This document shows positions 1-6,335 of a stretch of 11,190 nucleotides of DNA, piece by piece. Made by a program: the position numbers and the translations under genes. The stretch lies in contig JAZGAE010000083.1 of NCBI GenBank assembly GCA_036475545.1, positions 1-11,190 on the forward strand. The letters run 5' to 3'. The stretch comes from JAZGAE01 sp036475545 (lineage in GTDB: Bacteria > Pseudomonadota > Alphaproteobacteria > DATDPM01). The notes under the pieces were generated by a model, which was not told the origin of the DNA, searched no databases, and saw only the letters and a program-made list of their open reading frames with translations. Within the stretch, counting starts at the first letter, position 1, and every line of letters starts with the position of its first letter.

Positions 1-1219
1 TCGGATCGTCGTGGGTGCGGATGATGCGGATCACCTCGTCGAGGTTGCCGTAGACCGTGAGGTAGCCTTCGAGCACCTCGAGCCGGCGGTCGATCCGCGC
101 GATCCGGTGCCGCGTGCGCCGGGTGAGTACATCGTGGCGATGATCGAGGAAGGCCTGCAGGATGTCGCGCAGGTTCATCACGCGCGGCGCGCCGTCGGCG
201 TCCAGCACGTTCATGTTGAGGCCGAGGCGGACCTCAAGCTCGGTCTGCCTGAACAGCGTCTCCATGAGCACGTGCGGTTCGACGTTGCGGGTCCTCGGCT
301 CGAGGACGAGCCGGAGGTCGGCGGTCGATTCGTCGCACACGTCGCCCAGCATGGCGAGCTTCTTGGACGCGATAAGCTCGGCGATCCTCTCGACGAGACG
401 GGCCTTCTGCACCTGATAGGGGATCTCGGTGACGACGATCCGGTACTGGCCGCGGCCCACCTTCTCGACCTCCCAGCGGGCGCGCAGCCGGAAGCTGCCC
501 CGCCCTTTGGCGTAGGCCTCGACGATGGCGTCCCTGGGCTCGACCAGCTCGCCCCCGGTCGGAAGATCCGGGCCCGGCACGAGCTCGACCACCTTCGCGA
601 TGGTCGCCTTCGGATACCTGATCAGGTGCAGAAGTGCGGCGCAGACCTCGCCTGCGTTGTGGGGCGGGACGCTGGTGGCCATGCCCACCGCGATTCCCAC
701 CGCCCCGTTGGCCAGCAGATTGGGGAAGGCCGCCGGCAGGACCGAGGGCTCGCGGCCCTCGCCGTCGTAGGTTTCGCGGAAGTCGACGGCGTCCTCGTCG
801 AGCCCCGAGAGCAACGCCTCGGCCACCTCCGTCAGGCGCGCCTCGGTGTAGCGCATGGCCGCGGCGTTGTCGCCGTCGATATTGCCGAAGTTGCCCTGGC
901 CCTCGACCAGGGGATAGCGCTGGGCGAACTCCTGCGCCAAGCGCACCAGCGTGTCGTAAACGGCGGCGTCGCCGTGGGGGTGGTACTTGCCGATGACGTC
1001 GCCGACGACGCGGGCGCATTTCTTGAAGCCCGAGGCGGGGCTCAACTTGAGCTCGCGCATGGCGAACAGCAGCCGCCGGTGCACCGGCTTCAATCCGTCG
1101 CGCACGTCCGGGAGCGAGCGCGCCGTGATCGTCGAGAGCGCATAGGAGAGGTAGCGCTCCCCGAGCGCCTCGGCGAGGCCGGTCTCAAGGATCTCGGGCT
1201 TGGGGGCTGGTTTGGTCAC
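1..1219 (-). CDS. parC: DNA topoisomerase IV subunit A, 3'-truncated by the window edge
   Basis: This is the N-terminal 406 codons of ParC, the DNA-breaking subunit of topoisomerase IV, which with ParE decatenates daughter chromosomes. The start is a GTG preceded by GAGAGGG. The protein begins TKPAPKPEILETGLAEALGE, followed by the type IIA breakage-reunion domain: LPDVRDGLKPVHRR near residues 36-49, GKYHPHGD at 77-84, and AAMRYTEARL with presumptive catalytic Tyr124. ParC is favoured over GyrA by GFKKCARVVGDVIGKY, by the DEDAVDF segment after the active site, and by position downstream of recO. The reading frame stays open to the window edge, so the C-terminal beta-pinwheel lies outside. It starts 8 bases after the recO stop, and its ribosome site overlaps that stop region, so coupled expression is likely. 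Residue 85, at the quinolone-determining serine position, is alanine. Confidence 0.93.
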   Translation of the reverse strand, partial: MTKPAPKPEILETGLAEALGERYLSYALSTITARSLPDVRDGLKPVHRRLLFAMRELKLSPASGFKKCARVVGDVIGKYHPHGDAAVYDTLVRLAQEFAQRYPLVEGQGNFGNIDGDNAAAMRYTEARLTEVAEALLSGLDEDAVDFRETYDGEGREPSVLPAAFPNLLANGAVGIAVGMATSVPPHNAGEVCAALLHLIRYPKATIAKVVELVPGPDLPTGGELVEPRDAIVEAYAKGRGSFRLRARWEVEKVGRGQYRIVVTEIPYQVQKARLVERIAELIASKKLAMLGDVCDESTADLRLVLEPRTRNVEPHVLMETLFRQTELEVRLGLNMNVLDADGAPRVMNLRDILQAFLDHRHDVLTRRTRHRIARIDRRLEVLEGYLTVYGNLDEVIRIIRTHDDP

Positions 1220-1227
1220 GGACCCTC

Positions 1228-1977
1228 TCAAACACGAGATATAGTATCTGATCGCACTAGGCGGTCAACCAGTCGTGTTCGCGCCGCCGGCATCGGCCGC
1301 CCGTGGGGGGCGAAGACATGGCGCTCGAGGAAGTAGCCGGAGAGCTTCAGCCCGTCCGCGATCTCGGCCCACGGAACGCCGCCCGGCGCCGGCCCCTCCC
1401 CCGCCAACAGGAAGGCCGGCAGCGCCAGCAGCTTGTCCCGGTAGGGCTCGCCGGCCGCACGCGAGACCGCCCGGCCCGACTTGGGCGACACGAAGGCGAG
1501 GCGCTCATTGGTCCCGGTGGCGGCGCAGCAGGAAAGATCGAGCCCGTAGCCGAGCTCCTTGAGCAGGTCCAGCTCCCAGCGCACGTAGGCCTCGGCCGAA
1601 TGGGGGGTGTTCAGCGCTTGGAGAAACGCGCGCAAGGCCTGGTAGGCGGCGCCGTGGGGCTCGCGCTCAGGGAGCGTCGCGTCGGCCACGGCGCAAGCCG
1701 CGGCAAGGCCTGCGAGCCTCAAAGGATCGTCCAAGAACGGCGCCGCGTGGCTCGCGGTCAGCTCGCACGCGAACGCGCCGAGGTGCTCGTCCAGCCGGGC
1801 CCGCCAGTGGGCGGCCACCTCGTTCCCCGGCTCGTAGGTGCCGCGGGCGCGCCGGCCCGTGCCGCCGCGCACCAGGCCCAAGTGGCGGCCGTGGGCGCGC
1901 GTCAGCAGGGTCACGATGGCCGAGCTCTCGCCATGCTTGCGCGCCGATAGAACGATCCCCTCGTCGGTCCAGTCCAT
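1228..1977 (-). CDS. recO: DNA repair protein RecO
   Basis: RecO works with RecR in the RecFOR pathway, loading RecA onto SSB-coated single-stranded DNA at gaps. The 249-residue length is normal for the family. Residues 1 to about 80 form the OB-fold, starting MDWTDEGIVLSARKHGESSA, a typical RecO opening with the family's E-G-x-V-L and T-x-x-x-G pattern. The rest is the helical C-terminal domain, with the YVRWELDLLKELGYGLDL segment near 130-147 and a VSPKSGRAVS stretch typical of alphaproteobacterial RecO. The paired CxxC zinc ligands of some RecO proteins are absent; only adjacent Cys residues (LSCCAATG) are present. The gene starts 3 bases after the era stop, the usual era-recO arrangement. 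Identification rests on both sequence pattern and neighbourhood. Confidence 0.93.
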   Translation of the reverse strand: MDWTDEGIVLSARKHGESSAIVTLLTRAHGRHLGLVRGGTGRRARGTYEPGNEVAAHWRARLDEHLGAFACELTASHAAPFLDDPLRLAGLAAACAVADATLPEREPHGAAYQALRAFLQALNTPHSAEAYVRWELDLLKELGYGLDLSCCAATGTNERLAFVSPKSGRAVSRAAGEPYRDKLLALPAFLLAGEGPAPGGVPWAEIADGLKLSGYFLERHVFAPHGRPMPAARTRLVDRLVRSDTISRV

Positions 1978-1980
1978 GGC

Positions 1981-2922
1981 TCACGCGTTGAAGTCGAGGC
2001 CGAGCGCCCGGAAGCGCTCCGGGTCCGCCGTCCAGTCGCGCACCTTGACGTGGATGAAGAGGTGCACGCGGCGGCCGAGGATCCCCTCGAGCTCCTTGCG
2101 GGCGGCGGTGCCGATCGCCTTGACGCGGCTTCCCCCCTTGCCGAGGACGATCCCCTTCTGGCTCGCCCGCAGCACGTAGATGATCTGGTCGATCTTGACG
2201 CTTCCGTCCTCGAGCGCCGTCCACGCCTCGGTCTCGACCGCCGCCGCGTAGGGAAGCTCCTGGCGCAGCTGGAGGAAGACCTGCTCGCGCGTGATCTCGG
2301 CGGCAAGCAGCCGCTCCGCCATGTCCGTGAGCTGGTCCTCGGGGTACAGCCACGGCCCCTCGGGCAACCGCCCGCAAAGGCATGCGAGTAGGTCCGCCAC
2401 CCCGTCTCCGGTCAAGGCCGAGATCATGAAGGTATCCGTGAACACGCCCTCGGCGTCGAGGCTCGCCGCCAGGCCCAGCAGCTTCTCGCGCTTGACGAGG
2501 TCGAGCTTGTTGAGGGCCAGGATCGCGGTGCGGCCGGAGCCTTTCAGCCCACCGACGATGCGGCGCACGTCCTCGTCCACCCCCTTGGCCGAATCCACCA
2601 GCACCACCACGACGTCGGCGCCGGCGGCCCCGCTCCAGGCCGCCGCCACCATGGCCCTTTCCAACCGGCGCTTCGGCGCGAAGATGCCGGGCGTGTCGAC
2701 GAAGACGAGCTGGGTCTCCGCCACCGCCGTGATGCCGAGCACCCGGGTGCGGGTGGTCTGCACCTTGGGCGTGACGATGGACACCTTGGCCCCGACGAGC
2801 CGGTTGACGAGGGTGGATTTCCCCGAGTTGGGCGCGCCCACCAGCGCCACGAAGCCGCACCGCGTCGCGGGCCGCGCCGCGCCGCCGCGCCGATCGTTGC
2901 CCGAAGGGCGCTCACCGCCCAT
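1981..2922 (-). CDS. era: GTPase Era
   Basis: Era is an essential GTPase that binds the 3' end of 16S rRNA and aids 30S subunit maturation. The 313 residues show an Era-type G domain: P-loop GAPNSGKS at 29-36, a G2 region with TPKVQTTR at 51-58, DTPG at 76-79 and NKLD at 138-141. A C-terminal KH RNA-binding domain follows, with GIVLGKGGSRVKAIG at 257-271 and HLFIHVKVRDWT near 287-298. The chosen ATG gives a roughly 22-residue polar lead before the G domain. The frame stays open far upstream, but that part is antiparallel noise over rnc. The ATG lies inside the end of rnc, giving an 11-base overlap, so translation is probably coupled to rnc as in other rnc-era operons. Confidence 0.96.
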   Translation of the reverse strand: MGGERPSGNDRRGGAARPATRCGFVALVGAPNSGKSTLVNRLVGAKVSIVTPKVQTTRTRVLGITAVAETQLVFVDTPGIFAPKRRLERAMVAAAWSGAAGADVVVVLVDSAKGVDEDVRRIVGGLKGSGRTAILALNKLDLVKREKLLGLAASLDAEGVFTDTFMISALTGDGVADLLACLCGRLPEGPWLYPEDQLTDMAERLLAAEITREQVFLQLRQELPYAAAVETEAWTALEDGSVKIDQIIYVLRASQKGIVLGKGGSRVKAIGTAARKELEGILGRRVHLFIHVKVRDWTADPERFRALGLDFNA

Positions 2923-3625
2923 GGCCCCCGGGAACCTTCTCCAGCATGGCCGCCGCCGCGGCCAGTTCCGCGGCGCGCTTGGACGGCCCGCGGGCGGAGG
3001 CCGGAGCCACGCCCAAGACCGAGACCTCGACGCAGAAGACCGGCTCGTGGGCAGGGCCGACCTTGGAGACCGTGCGGTAGACGGGAAGCGGCTTGCCCGC
3101 CCCTTGCGCCCACTCCTGAAGCGCGGTCTTGGGGTCCGTCGGCGGGTGGATCTCCTCTTCCATCCGGGCCGTCCAGTGCCTTTCGATGAAGCGCGCCGCC
3201 GGGCCGAGGCCCGCGTCGAGGAAGAGCGCCCCGATGACCGCCTCGCAGGAGTCCGCGAGAATGGCGGGACTCTCCCGGCCGCCGGACTCGTCCTCTCCTT
3301 TGGACATGAGCAGATAACGGCCGAGCCCGATCTCGCGGGCCACCTCGACCAGCGCCTCGCGCCGCACCAGCGCCGATTGGCGGCGCGCCAAGTCCCCTTC
3401 CTCCTCATCGGGGTAACGGGTGAACAGGAGACGGGCCATGGCCAGGCCCAGCACCCGGTCGCCGAGGAACTCGAGACGCTCGTAGGACCGCGCGCCGAGC
3501 CGCCCCGCCACGCTCGGATGGGTGAGCGCCTCCTTCAGCAAGCGGGGCTCGGTGAACTCGTGGCCGAGTTTCTCCGCCAGTTCGTCAAGCTCTCCCGCCG
3601 CGGTGTCTTTCTTCCTCCGGCTCAC
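2912..3625 (-). CDS. rnc: Ribonuclease III
   Basis: RNase III cleaves double-stranded RNA, processing the 30S rRNA precursor and some mRNAs. From the GTG start the protein has 237 residues, normal for the family. The endonuclease signature ERLEFLGDRVLGL starts at residue 49. Presumptive metal ligands E49, E52, D56, D125 and E128 keep the exact spacing of E. coli E38, E41, D45, D114 and E117. The C-terminal dsRNA-binding domain runs from about DPKTALQEW (164) to the end, with GPSKRAAELAAAAAML at 213-228. The GTG start overlaps the lepB stop by 4 bases (GTGA). A longer in-frame ORF begins further upstream, but it lies entirely over lepB and would add non-conserved residues, so I prefer the GTG. 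Confidence 0.96.
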   Translation of the reverse strand: MSRRKKDTAAGELDELAEKLGHEFTEPRLLKEALTHPSVAGRLGARSYERLEFLGDRVLGLAMARLLFTRYPDEEEGDLARRQSALVRREALVEVAREIGLGRYLLMSKGEDESGGRESPAILADSCEAVIGALFLDAGLGPAARFIERHWTARMEEEIHPPTDPKTALQEWAQGAGKPLPVYRTVSKVGPAHEPVFCVEVSVLGVAPASARGPSKRAAELAAAAAMLEKVPGGHGR

Positions 3626-4356
3626 GGCTCGATCGTCTGAAACAGGCGGGAGTACCGGATCGCAAACGGCCATTTCCAGATCTCCCAGAACCGGGCGCTG
3701 CCGTCGTGCGAAAAGAACAGGAACTCGGCCCGGCCCACCAGGTTCTTCGCCGGCACGAACTCCCACTCCCGGCTGTCCTGCGAATTGTCGCGATTGTCGC
3801 CCATGGCGAAGTAATGGCCTTCCGGCACCACGTAGACCCTCGTGTTGTCGTACCTCTCGCTGTCACTGATTTCCAGGATGTCATGGCTCCTCCCGTTGGG
3901 AAGGGTCTCGATGTAGTGAGCCGCAACGTAGACGTTGCTGTTACCGTCGTGGGCCACGTAGTCCTCGATGCGGCGGCGCGTCACCGGCTCGCCGTTGATG
4001 TGCAGCACGCCGCCGGTGACCTGGAGGCGGTCGCCCGGAAGCCCGACGATGCGCTTGATGTAGTCGGTCTTGTTGTCCTTCGGCCACTTGAAGACGGCGA
4101 TGTCGCCGCGTTCGGGCTCGGAGAAGAACACACGGCCCGGAATGAGCGGCAGGCTGAGCGGCAAGGAGTGGCGGCTGTAGCCGTATGAGTATTTGGAGAC
4201 GAACAGATAGTCGCCGACGAGCAGTGTCGGCTTCATGGACCCCGACGGGATGTTGAATGGCTCGAAGGCAAGAGTGCGCACGATGAGCGCGATGACCACC
4301 GCGTAAAAGACGGTCTTGATCGTCTCACGGACGCCACCAGACTTCTTTTTTGGCAT
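3622..4356 (-). CDS. lepB: Signal peptidase I
   Basis: LepB is the inner-membrane serine protease that removes signal peptides from exported proteins. The 244-residue protein starts MPKKKSGGVRETIKT, followed by a single hydrophobic anchor at about 15-30 (VFYAVVIALIVRTLAF). This short single-anchor form is common in alphaproteobacteria. Box B is IPSGSMKPTL with catalytic Ser40, box D is YIKRIVGLPGDR with general-base Lys101, and box E is GDNRDNSQDSR at 186-196, which completes the Ser/Lys protease fold. The ATG follows AGGA in an AT-rich leader. The gene overlaps rnc by 4 bases at its 3' end, matching the lepB-rnc-era order widely seen in proteobacteria, so the three are probably translated from one message. 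Confidence 0.96.
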   Translation of the reverse strand: MPKKKSGGVRETIKTVFYAVVIALIVRTLAFEPFNIPSGSMKPTLLVGDYLFVSKYSYGYSRHSLPLSLPLIPGRVFFSEPERGDIAVFKWPKDNKTDYIKRIVGLPGDRLQVTGGVLHINGEPVTRRRIEDYVAHDGNSNVYVAAHYIETLPNGRSHDILEISDSERYDNTRVYVVPEGHYFAMGDNRDNSQDSREWEFVPAKNLVGRAEFLFFSHDGSARFWEIWKWPFAIRYSRLFQTIEP

Positions 4357-4480
4357 TAACGAATCCTGATAATTAGTTGTTATAAATTGCGTTTTTTACC
4401 AAACGCGGCCCAGGCCACGGCGGACTCCGCCGCTGCGCCGCGCAGTATAGCGGCTTCGCCGCAAGCCCGGTCCATGAGGA
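4357..4480 (-). promoter_or_regulatory. acpS-lepB spacer: AT-rich leader with possible promoter, plus hairpin cluster
   Basis: This is the only sizeable gap in the pdxJ-to-parC part of the block. The lepB-proximal part is markedly AT-rich for this genome. Read on the minus strand it contains TATAAC, a possible -10, about 20 bases before the lepB ATG, but no good -35 lies 16-18 bases upstream, so a promoter is only possible. An 18-base imperfect palindrome has arms GCGTTT/AAACGC (4389-4406). Further from lepB are three adjacent perfect hairpins at 4418-4432 (6-base stem), 4433-4445 (5-base stem) and 4450-4462 (5-base stem). No T-run follows on either strand, so this does not look like an intrinsic terminator. 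Confidence 0.35.
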
Positions 4481-4939
4481 TCACCGGGACGACGTGCGGG
4501 AGGATTGCGACCCCCCCGGCGACGGCGGTGCAGATGCGAGCGAGGCGGGGATGACGGAGATCACGACAATCGCCTGGGCCATGGTGTGAGCGTCGCTTAT
4601 GGTGAGATCGAGCTGGGCAACCATGCCGGCAGGCGTAAGCTCCTCGAGCCGGCGGGCGGCCCCTCCGGTGAGCTCGAGCGTGGGCTTGCCGGAAGGCAGG
4701 TTCACCACCCCCATGTCGCTGAAATACACGCCCCCGCGGAACCCCGTGCCGAGTGCCTTCGAGCACGCCTCCTTCGCGGCGAAGCGCTTGGCGTAGCTGG
4801 CGGCGCGCTCGGCCCGGCCCTCGGATTTTTGGCGCTCGACCTCGGTGAAGATACGGGTCGTGAAACGGCTTCCGAAGCGCTCCAACGTGCGCTCGATGCG
4901 CCGGATGTCGATGAGGTCGCTGCCCAGGCCGACGATCAT
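4481..4939 (-). CDS. acpS: Holo-[acyl-carrier-protein] synthase
   Basis: AcpS transfers 4'-phosphopantetheine from CoA to a serine of acyl carrier protein, activating it for fatty-acid synthesis. The start MIVGLGSDLIDIRRIE is the classic family N-terminus with metal ligand Asp8. The second signature is KRFAAKEACSKALGTG at 51-66 with presumptive ligand Glu57. DMGVVNLPSGKPTLEL and a degenerate ISDAHTMAQAIVV (114-126, the usual SHD-x-x-x-A-x-A motif) complete the domain. An ATG 30 bases upstream is in frame but adds MSPEACGGGA, which is atypical, so the inner start is used. At 152 residues the protein is about 18 longer than is usual in alphaproteobacteria. The extra C-terminus is low-complexity Ser/Pro/Ala (PASLASAPPSPGG onward) and seems to read into non-coding or repeat-derived sequence. 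It starts 19 bases after pdxJ. Confidence 0.93.
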   Translation of the reverse strand: MIVGLGSDLIDIRRIERTLERFGSRFTTRIFTEVERQKSEGRAERAASYAKRFAAKEACSKALGTGFRGGVYFSDMGVVNLPSGKPTLELTGGAARRLEELTPAGMVAQLDLTISDAHTMAQAIVVISVIPASLASAPPSPGGSQSSRTSSR

Positions 4940-4958
4940 GGCGCCGCCGCCGCAAGCC

Positions 4959-5714
4959 TCAGGCGACATGGACCGCGGGGGCCGCGCGGGCCTCGTCCAT
5001 GCACACGCGCATGCGCCTGATGGCGGCTTGCAGGCCGCAGAAGATGGCCTCGCCGACGAGGAAATGGCCGATGTTGAGCTCGACCACCGAAGGAATCGCA
5101 GCCACCGGCCCGACCGTATCGAAACTCAGCCCGTGGCCGGCGTGTATCTCGAGGCCGAGTCCCTCGCCGTAGGACGCCGCCTCCTGGAGCCGCCGCAGCT
5201 CTTCGTCCCGCGCCGCGCCCTCGGCGTCGCAGTATGCCCCCGTATGGAGCTCCACGACCGGGGCGCCGATCTCGCGGGCGGCCTCGAGCTGGCCGGATTC
5301 GGGGTCGACGAAGAGCGACACGCGGATGCCGGCCTCGCACAGCCCGGCAACGAACGGCCTGAGCTTCGCCTCGGCGGCGGCCGCATCCAGGCCGCCCTCG
5401 GTGGTGAGTTCCTGGCGCTTCTCGGGCACCAGGCACACCGCGTGGGGGCGGTGGGCGAGCGCAATCCGCGCCATCTCCTCGGTGGCCGCCATCTCCAGGT
5501 TGAGCGGAATCTCGATCTCCCGCGCGAGCCGCGCCACGTCGTCGTCGAGGATGTGCCGCCGGTCCTCGCGCAGATGCGCCGTGATTCCATCGGCGCCTGC
5601 CGCGGCAGCCAGGCGCGCCACGCGCAGCGGATCGGGATGGCGCCCGCCGCGCGCGTTGCGAACGGTGGCGACATGATCGATGTTCACGCCCAGCCGCAAG
5701 TACCGGTCCATCAT
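4959..5714 (-). CDS. pdxJ: Pyridoxine 5'-phosphate synthase
   Basis: PdxJ condenses 1-deoxy-D-xylulose 5-phosphate with 3-amino-2-oxopropyl phosphate to form pyridoxine 5'-phosphate, the last ring-forming step of the DXP-dependent vitamin B6 pathway. It is a cytosolic TIM-barrel enzyme. The 251-residue protein shows LGVNIDHVATVRNARGG at 8-24, GADGITAHLREDRRHI at 40-55 with presumptive catalytic His47, LNLEMAAT at 71-78 with Glu74, CLVPEKRQELTTEGGLD at 94-110, VELHTGAYC at 154-162, HAGHGL at 191-196 and ELNIGHFLVGEAI at 212-224. The ATG overlaps the DUF2062 stop as ATGA, indicating coupled translation; a second ATG follows directly. pdxJ followed by acpS is a common proteobacterial pair. Confidence 0.96.
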   Translation of the reverse strand: MMDRYLRLGVNIDHVATVRNARGGRHPDPLRVARLAAAAGADGITAHLREDRRHILDDDVARLAREIEIPLNLEMAATEEMARIALAHRPHAVCLVPEKRQELTTEGGLDAAAAEAKLRPFVAGLCEAGIRVSLFVDPESGQLEAAREIGAPVVELHTGAYCDAEGAARDEELRRLQEAASYGEGLGLEIHAGHGLSFDTVGPVAAIPSVVELNIGHFLVGEAIFCGLQAAIRRMRVCMDEARAAPAVHVA

Positions 5715-6277
5715 GCCTCCGCCTTGCTCCCCGGGTCGCCTGCCACGGCGTCCTTGCCGAAAAGCCGCCTGCGCCGGTGCGCCTGATAGCGTTCGATCAC
5801 CCGGCGCAGCGGCCAGTAGGCGACGACCCAGCCCACGGCCGCCGTCGGAATGCTTGCCAACGTCATCGGCAGGAGCACCTGGCTTGGATGGTCCCACATG
5901 AAACTGAGCGTCAGCTCCTGGGACAAGCTGCCGGCGTCACCGCCGCCAAGCATCCAGTTGCCGAATTGGTATAGCCAGAACCAGATGAAAGCGAAAGTCC
6001 AGGGGTTGCCCACGGTGGTCCCGATGGCGGCGGCGAGGATGTTGCCGCCGATGAGCCAGGCAATGAGCGCGGCGAGGGCGAAATGGAACCCCACGAACGG
6101 CGTCAAGGACATGGCGGCCCCACAGGCGAAGCCGGCGGCGATGCTGAAGGGCGTGCCCGGAAGCCGCGAGACACGGTGCATGACGTACCGCGAGGCCCGC
6201 CGCCAACCGGCCTGCGGCCACAGAATCTCCCGAATGCGGCGAATGGGGTGCGGGCTGCGCCGGCGCCGGAACATCAT
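5711..6277 (-). CDS. DUF2062 domain membrane protein
   Basis: This 188-residue integral membrane protein of unknown function belongs to the DUF2062 (COG3216-like) family. The N-terminus is strongly basic (MMFRRRRSPHPIRRIRE). A hydrophobic core follows, with three or four membrane segments: about 43-62, 63-85, 93-112 and 135-155. Family-typical features are GFACGAAMSLTPFVGFHF at 49-66 and GTTVGNPWT at 86-94. The C-terminus is again basic (RRVIERYQAHRRRR) and probably cytoplasmic. The start is the first of two ATGs (codons 1 and 2). The gene sits 58 bases after the rsh stop and overlaps pdxJ by 4 bases, so it is probably in the same transcript. Nothing visible explains a role in B6 synthesis or stringent response; its placement is probably only operonic. 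Confidence 0.85.
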   Translation of the reverse strand: MMFRRRRSPHPIRRIREILWPQAGWRRASRYVMHRVSRLPGTPFSIAAGFACGAAMSLTPFVGFHFALAALIAWLIGGNILAAAIGTTVGNPWTFAFIWFWLYQFGNWMLGGGDAGSLSQELTLSFMWDHPSQVLLPMTLASIPTAAVGWVVAYWPLRRVIERYQAHRRRRLFGKDAVAGDPGSKAEA

Positions 6278-6335
6278 GGGCGCCGGGCCCCGTTCCGGCC
6301 CGCGTCACGGCGCAGTCGAAGGTGCGAAGCCGCCA

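Noticed and set aside
11..1336. A 441-codon plus-strand open frame opposite parC
   Set aside because: parC reads through the same interval in the minus strand with clear topoisomerase motifs; the plus-strand product has no recognisable domain.
2923..3408. N-terminal extension of era by 162 codons
   Set aside because: The frame is open but overlaps rnc completely, and the Arg/Ser-rich translation is out-of-frame rnc sequence; the ATG at 2922 gives a normal Era.
2291..3640. A 449-codon plus-strand open frame opposite era and rnc
   Set aside because: It is antisense to two well-conserved enzymes; the predicted protein changes composition arbitrarily and shows no domain.
3626..3766. N-terminal extension of rnc by 47 codons into lepB
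   Set aside because: The added residues are out-of-frame lepB sequence and not RNase III-like; the GTG overlapping the lepB stop gives family length.
4389..4406. GCGTTT/AAACGC palindrome as an intrinsic terminator
   Set aside because: On the plus strand no gene ends just before it, and on the minus strand the arm is followed by AATTTATAAC rather than a T-run; a promoter-region palindrome is at least as likely.
4380..4955. A 191-codon minus-strand frame across acpS and the acpS-lepB spacer
   Set aside because: It overlaps acpS in another frame and is Arg/His-rich. I considered whether its end might be the true AcpS C-terminus after a frameshift, but the AcpS domain is already complete before the spacer, so no frameshift is needed.
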